Shown: positions 54,845 through 64,000 of the stretch, one piece after another
Position numbering within the stretch: the stretch's first letter is position 1
How the letters are laid out: each line of letters begins with the position of its first letter
NCBI RefSeq assembly: GCF_030247185.1
Contig: NC_080570.1
Coordinates: forward strand, 78,476,840-78,540,839
Source: Malaya genurostris
Taxonomy: Eukaryota > Arthropoda > Insecta > Diptera > Culicidae
DNA: 64,000 bases
Direction: 5' to 3'
Made by a program: the position numbers and the translations under genes
The notes under the pieces: generated by a model
Told to the model about the DNA's origin: nothing
The model's input: the letters and a program-made list of their open reading frames with translations, nothing else
The model's database searches: none

Positions 54845-56319
54845 TGTTAAATTTTAAATTCATTATAATATTATTTGCAAATTTCCATCCGATTTGAAAT
54901 GCTTCAAAAAGTGATGAAGTCGAATTCATTTGGATGATCATTTGAAAAAGTTGATCTTGTAGGTAGATCATTTTATTTTCAGTTATATCGCCTAAATCGA
55001 CTTCATTTAAAGAAGCGAATGGCATTGAAGGAATATTTGTAGGTAGACTGCCATTAGAAGAAGATGATTTGGCCGGTCTACCTATTAATAAATTGTTTTC
55101 GTTAGAAGAAGAACTGCAAGGCAGTCCTGTGTTTTGATTATTTACATTAGAAGAAATAGGAGATAGATTTCTACCTAATATACCAGCATAACTGACATTA
55201 GAAGAAGATGATGACGAGGTCGATCTACCTGTCAATAAATTGTTTTCGTTAGAAGACGAATTGACAGGTGCCTTAGAAGAATTTTCAGGTATGTTCTGTA
55301 AATTTAAGGTCGTTGATTTGACTTGTTGTCTAAGCGAACGAGCGTTTAAAATTTTTTCCCTGACAGGACATTTCAAATAATTGGATTTATGATTTCCATT
55401 GCAATTTGAACATGAAAATTTATCAGTGGTTTCATTCATTGGACAAGCGTCTTTCGAATGCGATTTACCACAATTCAAACACCGTATATCCATATGACAA
55501 TTTTTGGTTCCATGACCGAAGCCTTGGCAACGACGACATTGCGTTAAGTTTGCAATACGATTATGCCGTTTATAATGTTCCCAATGAATTTTAATGTGGG
55601 AAATGAAACGTACTTTTTCTAAAGTTTTCAAATTGTTTACATCACTTCGATTGAAGTGTATTAGGTAAAGTTCATGGGAAATTCCAGAGCGTGGTTTAGA
55701 AGTACCATTCGCTCTTTTTTCATAAGTATTACTTGGGAAGGGGCAAAACCAAGCAATTCTTTTAGTTCATTTTTAATTTCATCAATACTTTGATCATTTG
55801 ATAATCCTTTCAAGACAGCCTTGAAGGGTCTGTCTGATTTTATATCATATGAATAAAATTTATGAAGTTTCTCGGACAAATATCGAATAAGACGTTCGTA
55901 ATCTTCCAATCCATCCACCAAGACTCGACATTCTCCTCTTCGTCCGATTTGAAATGAGACTTTTACTTCCGGGAGAAAAGTAGAAAGCTCAGTACGGAAT
56001 GCTTTGAAGTCGGAAATCATCACCGTCACTGGTGGCATAGATTGATGTTTCTTCCCAGAACGACAACCTTCAATTTTGGAATTTTTTAAGAATTTTCTTC
56101 TATGTCGCTACAATCGGATTCAGGAAGAATCTCGTAAATATTGTTAGACGGCATAGGATCAACGGAAGGGAAATCCGTCCGTTGTCATTTATTTTTACAT
56201 TCAGATTCTATAAGATCGTGAATGTTATTAGAAAAATGTTGAATAACGGATTGTGATTTATTCCGTATTGAATTATTTTTAGCCTTAGGCTTGTTGCCTT
56301 TCCGGTTGGACGCAGGCAT
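54831..56319 (-). pseudogene. Jockey-type ORF1 (gag-like, three zinc knuckles)
   Basis: Binds element RNA. ATG at 56319 opens MPASNRKGNKPKAKNN; a stop after ECKNK (near 56185) and frameshifts near 56040 and 55660 break it. The middle part (from 56038) has VMISDFKAFRTELSTFLPEV and an RRM-like/PRE_C2HC segment (FKAVLKGLSNDQSIDEIKNE). Three CCHC-type knuckles follow from about 55550: CRRCQGFGHGTKNC, CLNCGKSHSKDAC and CSNCNGNHKSNYLKC. The C-terminus is Ser/Asn-rich with repeated SSSNENNLL units. Confidence 0.8.
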
Positions 56320-56412
56320 TTTTGAAATTAATGAAATTTTAAATTAAATTAACTAGGCTAAATTAGTCTTCGATTAGACTCCTAGCTAGCCTTAAAAAAG
56401 GCTGATTAATTT

Positions 56413-56482
56413 CTTAGTCACTCTAATATCACTCTTTGTATCACTTAGTCACTCTAATATCACTCTTTGTATCACTTAGTCA
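56413..56482. repeat. 31-bp tandem repeat in the LINE 5' leader
   Basis: Two full units of CTTAGTCACTCTAATATCAC plus TCTTTGTATCA, and a partial third (CTTAGTCACTTAGT). Confidence 0.7.
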
Positions 56483-56757
56483 CTTAGTTAGTGATTCAGG
56501 TAGCCTTGAAAAAGACTGAAGCCTTGAATCAATGAAACTCTAGGTAGCCAGAAAAAAAAATTCCAGGAGCCAAGAGCTATACGCGTGCGGTGCGAACGAC
56601 TGTTCAACACCGGAATTACTTTCATTTGTGTCTGAATCAAACGGGTTGTAGAATGTGAAATAGATTTGTTTAATACTGGAAGGTCGAATCTTGGGATTTT
56701 ACCTGGCTTCGATAGAGATGCACTGCTGGTTCGAGTTCGCTTATTAGTGTCTTCCAT

Positions 56758-57092
56758 TATAAATTCGAAAAGGTTGGTTAGGTTAAGTTGTAGGTCATCA
56801 AGACGTTCGAGAAATTGAGTGTTATCGTTGACATAGCGTTCAGCTGGATCCCTTCACACAGATCGATTAGCACAGCTAGTTCTATTGCAAACATTGGAGT
56901 GTATACGGCAAAATGACTGCAAGTACTAATCATCTTCATCGCTGTGGTAGTACATTGGAGAATTAACTGTATAGTTTCATCTGATAACTCGTTGCGATTG
57001 TAAATTTCCCGACACGGGGTGCACAACCAGAAAATTCCAGAGCATTCTAGAAAAGATGTAGCTGGCGAGTTGTTTAGATTGACGCACTTCAA
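56758..57092 (-). pseudogene. Zinc-finger (PHD-like) LINE ORF1 fragment, tentative
   Basis: KCVNLNNSPATSFLECSGIF followed by WLCTPCREIYNRNELSDETI. The WLCTPC motif after spaced Cys residues resembles the PHD-like N-terminus of some mosquito LINE ORF1 proteins. The frame has no stop for 104 codons. It could also be an unrelated exon. Confidence 0.35.
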
Positions 57093-57144
57093 ATAGAAAC
57101 TTTTAAAGCAGAATTAATCCCATTGTACGGAGACACTAACAGCG

Positions 57145-57265
57145 CTACTGTGGTTGTGTTAAATGCGCAGGCAGCTTTGTACATGCATTTTAGGAGCATT
57201 TACGTACCCATTTTACACCAGACGGCGCTTTTGGTGTCACGGGTTGCTCAACTACGTTTGCCGAA
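57145..57265 (+). repeat. Dispersed repeat, also at 17685-17790
   Basis: Contains GTGTTAAATGCGCAGGCA, TTTAGGAGCATTTACG and GGTGTCACGGGTTGCTCAAC, the reverse complement of the Max-intron copy. Confidence 0.5.
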
Positions 57266-57410
57266 ACGCGTACAGGCAGCATACAATTTTTCATCTGAAA
57301 TAAAAAACTAAATTCACGCTACAGACTTGACGGTGACAGAAAAGTTAAACGGATGAGACAATGATATTCAAATTCAATTACTTTTTCTACTTCTAATTTG
57401 CCTAATTTGT

Positions 57411-57800
57411 GTGTTTGTTCCTGTACTTTCTGTGCTTGTTTCAGAATTTGTTCCTGTACTTTCTGGGCCTGCTCCAGTATTGTCTGTATTTGCTCCTGTA
57501 ACTTCTGTGCTTATATCTGAACTCTTTGCAATTGTGCCAGTACTTCCTGTACTTGTTTCTCTTATTCCTGTAATTGGTTTTGTACTTTCTGCTTTTGTTC
57601 CTGTACCTTACTTTTTTTTCTTGAACTTACCTTCTGTACTTGTTCCTCTTATTTCTGTATCTGTAGCTGTCCTGTTGAACTTCTCAAAGCTCAAAAATCT
57701 TTGTATGGAAATTATTTCGAATACTCTAAAGTCAGTATAATCAAACGACCCTCATAATTGCTCGCGATCAGTGAAGTTGAATGGTATTTTTCTCGCACAG
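57411..57800. repeat. TTCCTGTAC-type irregular tandem repeat
   Basis: Iterated TGTTCCTGTACTTTCTG units give a long hydrophobic-looking ORF (FVPVLSVLV repeated) that I regard as an artefact of the repeat. Same family as 3950-4240, including the following TCGCGATCAGTGAAG and TTTTCTCGCACAGTG. Confidence 0.5.
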
Positions 57801-58010
57801 TGAGAAGTATTATCTTTCATGTTCCGTAAAAATAAATCATCTGACAATTATTTTTGATTCGATCTCAACATTTTTCCCCAAACAGGTACACACACACTTC
57901 GCACTTTAACCCTCAATTACATAATTTTTCAAAAACAGCCGAATTTTTTTTTAATGTGGAACACATTTTTGTTTTCTATATAGGGGTGCAAACTAGAAAC
58001 TCGAGAAAAA

Positions 58011-58873
58011 TACACGCACTCAAAATAATAATCATGTTATAGTTACGTGAAAAGTTATGTTAATATTTTCCACCATACTTTTCACGTAGGTTTTAATGGA
58101 TTGGCATTTAGAAACTGTTTAATGCATAATCCAATAAAAGTTGCGTGTTTTATAGGTAAAATGAAATGTACTGTTCATATCAAATTTACCTATCAGTTCA
58201 TATCAAATTTAGATACCAGAGAATTACTATTTTATATATTGGTTGAAATCAAAAGGGAGATTTCAGATTTTTATATAAATCTATGAAATGCAAAACACCA
58301 TGAAAAATAAAACATTTATTTCAGAAAATTAGCATATGATTTCAATAGCTTAAAAAACAGAAGCCGAAGTCGAGATCCGAGAACTCCCCCAACACTACCG
58401 ATGCAATTTGATGTCACATTACATGGTCTCAGTGTCTCTAGCTTCATGCCGATTCTGAACTTGTTTTTCGGTGGACCAACGGCATTTGAAGCATTCGGCA
58501 GGAGCGGACAAACTTCCAGGCTCACTCAGGCACTCAGTCCAGTCTAACACATGGAAACTTTCATACTAGAATGGTCCGGTCGATGTAGTGAAAAATTGTA
58601 ATTAAATAACATTTATCGCAAATATTTACACTACTTACACTTTGAGGGCCACTGTTCTCCATTTTCAAAATCGAGTTTTTCACACTGGAAATTCACGTAG
58701 ATTGTTTGACGTTTGGTCAATTCACGTAAACCTTATGTGATGACTCTATTCATTTTAGGGGATGTTCGTATAACATTCATTTTCGTCACGTAAAATATTC
58801 AATTTGACATTTGAAACCATTTTACGTGATTTTTCCAGTGAATCGAACGTGAATTTTTATTTGAGTGCGTATA
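58011..58873. mobile_element. TIR element containing an MBT-gene fragment
   Basis: Inverted ends YACGCACTCAAA at 58013 and, inversely, near 58871, with TA on both sides. Subterminal TTTTCACGTA/TTTACGTGA words occur near both ends (58043, 58078, 58690, 58720, 58790 and 58823). The centre holds a minus-strand fragment of an MBT-repeat gene. No transposase. It looks like a Pack-type element that captured host coding sequence. Confidence 0.6.
58320..58560 (-). pseudogene. Fragment of a Scm-like MBT repeat
   Basis: Minus strand: WTECLSEPGSLSAPAECFK, then after a frameshift of one GPPKNKFRIGMKLETLRPCN and VTSNCIGSVGGVLGSRLRLL, ending in unrelated KLLKSYANFLK and a stop. The order matches the MBT repeat of Sex comb on midleg-type Polycomb proteins (W-x-Y-L..., PP-N-F-GMKLE..., NVTS-C-VVGVLGSRLRL). 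No intron interrupts it here. It is truncated right where the domain's DG would follow. Confidence 0.65.
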
Positions 58874-59697
58874 AATGTGGTCAGGTTTTGAACAATTACA
58901 GCTCAGTCAATTTTGTATAAATTATTAATATCATGTCACCATTTGATTGGAAATATTCCTACGTATTGATTTGAATGTTCATAGCCATGTATTTTTAATT
59001 GTATATCATTGAAATGTTGATTAATAGCTAGCAGCGTCCTATTTTGTCTGCAAAAAAATCTCCGGCATACCGAATTTCCCTGCCATAGTCGACGGTTTTC
59101 AAGGAGTAAGCGATATATCAAAGGGAAAGCATCGCTCTGATTGGTCAATCGATGCAAAAGCGAAACTGTTGGAAGCACGCGAAGCAAAATTATAGCTAAC
59201 GTTTCAGTCCTACACGTAGCTTGCTAGAGGTAGGTTGTTGCTACACAGCAAATCAGAAAGTGCCATAAAACGATTTAAAGCTGTAATTGCTATGCTCTGA
59301 TCTTGTGTCATGAAAGATTGGATGAAATCCCATGTTATGTCGTTTCGCCTGAGAAATTGATAACTACCCAGGGTAAATTTTGAGTGCATAAGATTAATTT
59401 CTTATTTATATGAGATAAACTCGATTGATAATGAGAAAAAGAGATCGAAATTGCAGAATGGTAGTAATGGTAGAGAAACGCTATAAAAATAACTACTTGC
59501 ACACAAAACTTGAACACAAGCTTGGCGAAAAGAAGCTTAAATATCGATATCTGTACCGCAAGCATGTACAAACATATAATTGCCTACATTTGGGCTATTG
59601 ATGTAATTTCGTCGGCTAAAAAACAAATACAAATCATGACAAATATAGTCTATATTCTGGGTTCGCGTGTTCGGTGTTGGTTCATAATAAAGACGAA
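58874..59697. other. AT-rich stretch, nothing recognised
   Basis: Only short shadow ORFs; no repeat end or RNA supported. Confidence 0.35.
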
Positions 59698-60883
59698 GGG
59701 CTGTCCATAAAAGACGTCACGCTTTTTTTTGACGATTTTTGACTCCCCATCCCCCGTTTGTCACAAATTGTCACAGAAGCAAAGACCCTCCACTCCCCCT
59801 ATGTCACGTGTCACGAATTCAAAATAAATAAAATTCATCTCAATACATACTCAATATGTATGACAAACCACACAAATATGAGGGAATAATCGATTTATTA
59901 CATGCTGTCATTAGATTAAAAAATATCCCTAAAACTACAAAATCATCGGAATTATTTTATTAATATCAATTATATAAATTAACAAAAGTATTTGGTTGGA
60001 ATTGATGAAACATTTAAATCATCTGTTTTATTCGTCCTAGGGGTACACAGCTATACTATTGTTTTAGGTAAAGAATAATATTTCCTTAGTGTAGCATACA
60101 GGGCTGAGAAAATAAAGACCAAAAGCCTCATCAAAACGAGATCACTGCCGAAGAATCTTTTCAAGATCAGTTGATCAGTGAATTTTAAATCAAATCGATC
60201 AATATCGGTACTGATCTTCTGTCACACAATGGGTAGTGATTTTGAGCTAAAATGATTCTTGATTTATGTAAGTTCAATAATTGGATGATTCGATAAGCTT
60301 TGATGTTGGTGGAGGAAAATCACATATGATCAAGATAAGACATGATATGATCTACGTCTGAAATCGTTGATCTCCCGCCCTTTTTCAAATGGAGTACAAT
60401 TGAACAAACTGCATCAGAATCAGATAAGAGAAATTCTTATGATATACTATTATCAATGCTAGAAAATCAAATTACTGAAAAAATTGTCAGTGCATAACTT
60501 AAATTAAACCGTTTGAAGGCATCTTTTTCTTTTTTACTCATTTTAGGCAAAATTGATTAATTTCGCTAATTTACTCGCTCCTCCGTGCACTTTTGCTGAT
60601 CACAACAGAAATGATTTCCTGCATCACTCATTTCCGAGTTTACAAGAAGAAGCTTTTACATAAAAAATACACGTTTTCCAATAGATTGTAAACGTTTATT
60701 GTGGAGATTTTTTCAGGAAATAGGGCAAAGCAGTAATATAATCAGGTATTTCAAAAATGCGCTCATTGAAAATATTGGACGTCACATTCCAAAAACCTAC
60801 CCCCTCCCCCCTGTCACACTAGGTCATGCTTTATTAAACACCTCCCTACCCTTTGCGGCGTGACGTCTTTTATGGACAGCCCC
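59698..60883. mobile_element. Harbinger-like TIR element (copy 2)
   Basis: Inverted ends GGGCTGTCCATAAAAGACGT and its complement; same family as 19639-21826 but reversed and without the 1-kb nested insertion. Flanks GAA/TAA do not match perfectly. Non-coding, with C/G-runs just inside each end. Confidence 0.7.
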
Positions 60884-61659
60884 TAAGCAGGCTCTCGTGC
60901 ATTTGCGGATTCAAAAGTGTGACGATTAATTGAAAATGTCGATCATTAGAAATTTTGGTTGCCTTGTTCCACATCAATGGCTCGAACAACCCCATGGGGC
61001 TGATCCTTGTAGTTTTCTTATAGTCGTTCTATAATTTGACTTAAGGGCATTGAACCCAAATTTATATATTGCAAAATGGAAACCTGTATGCTGTTCATTT
61101 GGCGCCCTTACTTAATTGAACATGTGATTCAAAATAAAAAAACACTTGAATCAAGTAGGCTCAGTAAAGTTTTTGCACAAATTAGCTCGTTTGGCGCCAA
61201 ACGATTTTATTAATAATCTAGTATTCATAATTTGCTCTACAGTTAGCTAGCATTTCACAACTCCATACACGCCAAACAATCATCGGAGATCTAGCATGCA
61301 TCTAGTTATACACAGGTAGAAGAATACTTTACGATTATTTATATTCCACTGCTTATCTAATTGATGTAAATATTCACATTATTTTTATCGCCATCATTAC
61401 GCCTTAGTATTTGAACAGTGTAATGATGGATACTTCACAAATCAGCAGAAAGCTGCATTGCACCGTGAGCAATGTGTAAATGCTTCAAATAAGTTTTTGT
61501 GTCATTTCTGATAAAAAAAATCGCTGGAGTGAACTAATTGGCGACTTCAGTTGATCATGAGATTTGTACGGGCTCACTTATAGTGATATAGTCGAAAAAC
61601 CGGAATAATTATTTCGATTGAATCTTATCAATTTACCTGATATATCATTAACAGAATCA
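60884..61659. other. Upstream region and probable 5' UTR of the SLC23-type gene
   Basis: No repeat end or ORF of interest. The last part must contain the promoter and first-exon leader of the transporter gene; I see no decisive core-promoter motif. Confidence 0.4.
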
Positions 61660-61839
61660 ATGGTAAGTATTCAGATTGTGAAGGCTAAGTAACTAAAAAC
61701 AAATCAAATGTTTTTTTAGAGCGTAGTAGATGTCAATGCCATGCAAGTGGAAAAAGAAACACAAAAACATGGTTCAAACATCAATTATGGTATTGACGAT
61801 ACACCACCATGGTACTTATGCTTGTTCATGGCTCTGCAG
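61660..61839 (+). CDS. SLC23-type nucleobase/ascorbate transporter, first two coding exons (partial)
   Basis: Membrane transporter of the SLC23 (NAT/SVCT) family. The first coding exon contributes only the ATG (61660-61662), directly followed by donor GTAAGT. Exon 2 is 61720-61839 (acceptor TTTTTTTAG, donor GTAATA), 40 codons, phase 0. It encodes VDVNAMQVEKETQKHGSN and then NYGIDDTPPWYLCLFMALQ, the signature just before the first membrane segment of SLC23 proteins (Y-x-I-D-D-x-P-P-W). The remaining exons, starting with the HYLTM-type helix, are not found before 64000, so a long intron or the rest of the gene lies beyond the right edge. Confidence 0.85.
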
Positions 61840-62065
61840 GTAATATACGAATGAAATTAAACGTTATTTTGATTTTTTGTCGTTATAGACAGCTAGGCTA
61901 GCAAACAGTAAATCTACATAAACTACATGTTATTTGGAGATACCTTAATATAAACTGTTATCTGTTTGAATTGAATATTTCGTGATATTTCTATTTTTGA
62001 TATCTCAGTCTGATTCGGCTTTGAATTTTTAAATTTGTTAAGTTGAATACATAATTTTGCTTTTA

Positions 62066-62275
62066 CAACTGAACAGAGATGTCAGGTAAAATTTTGAAAT
62101 ATCTTCAGACTGGGTTGCAAATGTCTGTAAATCAGAAAATCTGCGGGCTATCAAGTATGAAGTAACGTATGTGGGCTATGAAGTATGAAACACGAGTCTG
62201 TAAATTTTGACGAAAGTCTGCGAAAAACTCGATTTCCAAAAGCCTGCAACAAAAAATGTCTGCAGCATGTTATCT
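62066..62275 (+). mobile_element. Truncated MITE, CAGAGATGYCAGGT family
   Basis: Left end ACAGAGATGTCAGGTAAAAT and the internal GTCTGTAAATC and CAACAAAAAATGTCTGCAGC words of the family, but no right terminus. Lies in the first long intron of the SLC23-type gene. Confidence 0.6.
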
Positions 62276-62419
62276 AGATTTGCATACTCAATATAGGAAA
62301 ACTTCGCATAGCCCTTTGGGAATATTTGATTATTTCTAAAAGGAATCGGATTGCGAAATTTAACCGATGTTTACAACCGTTCAGTGCTTTCTGTCATCAC
62401 TTATTTAACTGCGCCAAAG

Positions 62420-62780
62420 CCTAAATTCTGGACCAGGATTACGAAACTGAAACTTAACTGGAATTTACGTTCTGAATTTAGATCCAGCATGCAGCAGGTC
62501 CGAACTCGAGAACGAGTTGAAGAGCTGATATTGAAATTCTAAATCAGAAGCTCCGAACAAAAATTTCAGAATTAAATACTGTTTAAAAATCTAGTAAAGA
62601 AATCAGTTTCAAAAATTTAGTTCTAGAATCCAGAATTGGGATTCTGTTCTAGACTCTCAGTTTTAAATTCTGAAACTAAATTTTAAACCTTAAGTTAAGT
62701 TCAGAATTCAGGTGGACCAGAATCCAGGTTCTGAATTCTTTGCATTTCTCCTTCTTAAAAATTTAGTTCCAGTTACCGAA
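62420..62780. repeat. Degenerate TTCTGAATTTAG-type repeat
   Basis: Many variants of TTCTGAATT / AATTCAGAA and TTAGTTCTAGAATCC in both orientations, in the SLC23-type intron. No coding capacity. Confidence 0.45.
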
Positions 62781-62969
62781 ACCAGGTCCACTATTCAGTA
62801 GTTTAATGCGACCTGATCGTGTGGGGTTTTATACTACACAGAATTCATCTATGTGTAGGTTTTGCATGATACGCTGATGAATTTAAAGTGTTGATGAGTT
62901 CGCGCGTTTGTTACGTTCATTACAATTGAGTACTTGGTTTCGGCACAAATGATGGTGATTATTTTTCGA

Positions 62970-63110
62970 AAGGTTTTTGCCTTTCTCTATAGAAAGGTAT
63001 TCGAATTGCTGGAAAAACCAACTTTCGAACGGAGCCTCGGAGACCCATAGTGTTATATACCATTCGACTCAGTTCGACGAGATCGGAAAATGTATGTGTG
63101 CGTGTGTGTG
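62970..63110. repeat. Dispersed mosquito-type repeat
   Basis: GCCTTTCTCTATAGAAAGGT palindrome, then AACCAACTTTCGAACGGAGC and ACCATTCGACTCAGTTCGAC, then a GT microsatellite. Same family as 4241-4480. Confidence 0.6.
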
Positions 63111-63149
63111 TGCACTTTTCGAAGATATTTGAACGCGCTCAATTTTCTC

Positions 63150-63508
63150 AGAGATGGCTGAAACGCAAATAGCATTAACTTTACGTCTGCTTAGCGATTC
63201 AAGTTGAACTATTTAAGTTTGCAATAAGCAGTTCAATTTGAACTGCTCTGCACTGACGAGTCTAAGACGAAACGTAAAGAACAGTAAAAACAGTTATGTG
63301 CCCTAAGCACAAACGTAGGCTAACTCCTAAATGACCATACCTGCATCGGCCAGAATAAACCGAAAGAAACGTTTTCGTTCGGCACGTCAGGAAAGACGCG
63401 GTACTTCGGTACCAAATATATAAGTGTTTTGCAAATAGTATTAACTTTACGTCTGCTTAGCGGTTCAAGTTGAACTGTTTAAGTTTGCAATAAGCAGTTC
63501 AATTTGAA
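63150..63508. repeat. AGCAGTTCAATTTGAACTG-type repeat, duplicated
   Basis: AACTTTACGTCTGCTTAGCG then TTCAAGTTGAAC and GTTTGCAATAAGCAGTTCAA occur twice (about 63175-63245 and 63438-63508). Related to 15015-15310. The second copy abuts the truncated gypsy pol remnant. Confidence 0.6.
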
Positions 63509-64000
63509 CTCAAGGCCCACCCATCAGCTCCAGTGAGGGCTCGCTTGGGTAAAAATTCTACTCCTTTTGCATCAGTGCGGAGAGTGAAGCTACGTCCAAG
63601 TAGATAGTAAGAGAAGTATTCTACAGCCCAAACAGCACTGAGTGCTTCTCGTTGGTTTTGAGAATACTTCTTTTTCGTTGCTGTCAAGGATTTTGAAGCA
63701 AAGTTTATGATGCGCGTGTGTGTTTCTCATTTTCCTGAACTAGGACCGCCTAGTGCAATGGGTGCGCGTCTGTGTAAAGGATTATTTTATCTTTTTCGAA
63801 AAAGTATCCTAATGCACGCGTACTCTGAGCTATTCGTTGTTTTGTGGCTTCGAACGCCGCCACTTGGCGAGGTCCCCAGGTCCATGTTTTGGCTATGGCA
63901 ACTTCCCAGAGAGCACTGGTTAACTCCGAAAAATTCATAATGTACGGGCTAATTAATGACGCTAACCCTAGAAAACTTCGCAATTCGGATGCGGTGACGG
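63509..64000 (-). pseudogene. Ty3/gypsy-type pol remnant (RT end and RNase H), runs off the edge
   Basis: On minus from the edge: RSFLGLASLISPYIMNFSEL, WTWGPRQVAAFEATKQRIAQ, ILYTDAHPL (RNase H Asp), then after frameshifts KYSQNQREALSAVWAVEYF and YYLLGRSFTLRTDA. This is the RT-thumb and RNase H part of an LTR retrotransposon polyprotein. It is broken by a stop near 63750 and truncated at 63509 by the adjacent repeat. Confidence 0.8.

Larger units (their letters stand above)
51163..56757 (-). mobile_element. Jockey-type LINE, nearly full length, split by a hAT element
   Basis: Minus-strand element with 5' leader (about 56757-56320), ORF1 (56319-54831), overlapping ORF2 (54844-51420), 3' UTR with a (TA)n run at about 51266-51296, and a poly(A) tail (51163-51178 on minus). 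ORF2 is intact apart from the hAT insertion, which implies a recent insertion. Same family as the old copy at 18719-24127. Confidence 0.85.

Noticed and set aside
57411..57740. 109-aa hydrophobic ORF (FVPVLSVLV repeats)
   Set aside because: It is the translation of an irregular tandem nucleotide repeat also present, without the ORF, at 3950-4100.

Overview
This is eukaryotic, AT-rich, intron-bearing insect DNA. The best inference is a mosquito (Culicidae, Aedes-like). The grounds are insect-type host genes with small exons and GT-AG introns, and a dense load of nested non-LTR retrotransposons, hAT, P-like and Harbinger-like MITEs and CA-rich dispersed repeats of the kind I associate with Aedes-type genomes. 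The species cannot be fixed from the sequence alone.

Host genes. (1) 1-750, minus: first three coding exons of a RhoGAP gene (ARHGAP11-like), running off the left edge. (2) 17026-38208, plus: the complete five-exon Max gene (bHLH-zipper partner of Myc, 175 aa), with a 15.5 kb second intron and a 5 kb fourth intron full of transposons. (3) 38659-41733, minus: a three-exon gene for a 268-aa THAP plus ZAD zinc-binding protein, convergent with Max; the two 3' ends overlap. (4) 61660-61839, plus: the first two coding exons of an SLC23-type nucleobase/ascorbate transporter, running off the right edge.

Mobile DNA by region. 1250-2269 is a miniature LTR element (TRIM) with PBS, PPT and TSD. 2623-3408 is a P-like element with a THAP remnant. 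4936-14823 is a LOA-like non-LTR retrotransposon (minus) flanked by a perfect 63-bp direct repeat and later hit by two insertions: a CR1-group LINE (9763-12603) and a 2.4-kb TIR element (6348-8773) that carries a multi-exon BEN-domain gene. Max intron 2 holds a degenerate Jockey-type LINE with nested Harbinger-like, LTR-like and hAT insertions (18.7-24.1 kb), a CR1 remnant split by a hAT MITE, and a decayed multi-exon DDE-type transposase gene (27.5-31.6 kb). 41.8-44.4 kb is a P-like fold-back carrying two further hAT MITEs. 45.3-48.5 kb has RTE-like and other LINE remnants. 48.8-51.1 kb has a tRNA-like fold-back and three MITEs. 51.2-56.8 kb is a young Jockey-type LINE split by a hAT element. 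58.0-58.9 kb is a TIR element containing a fragment of a Polycomb-type MBT gene. The right edge is a Ty3/gypsy pol remnant.

The most notable candidates are the BEN gene inside a TIR element, the MBT (Scm-like) fragment inside another, the 63-bp target duplication of the LOA-like element, the P-like fold-back, and the THAP-ZAD gene with overlapping 3' ends with Max. Family names rest on motif recognition; no database search was possible.
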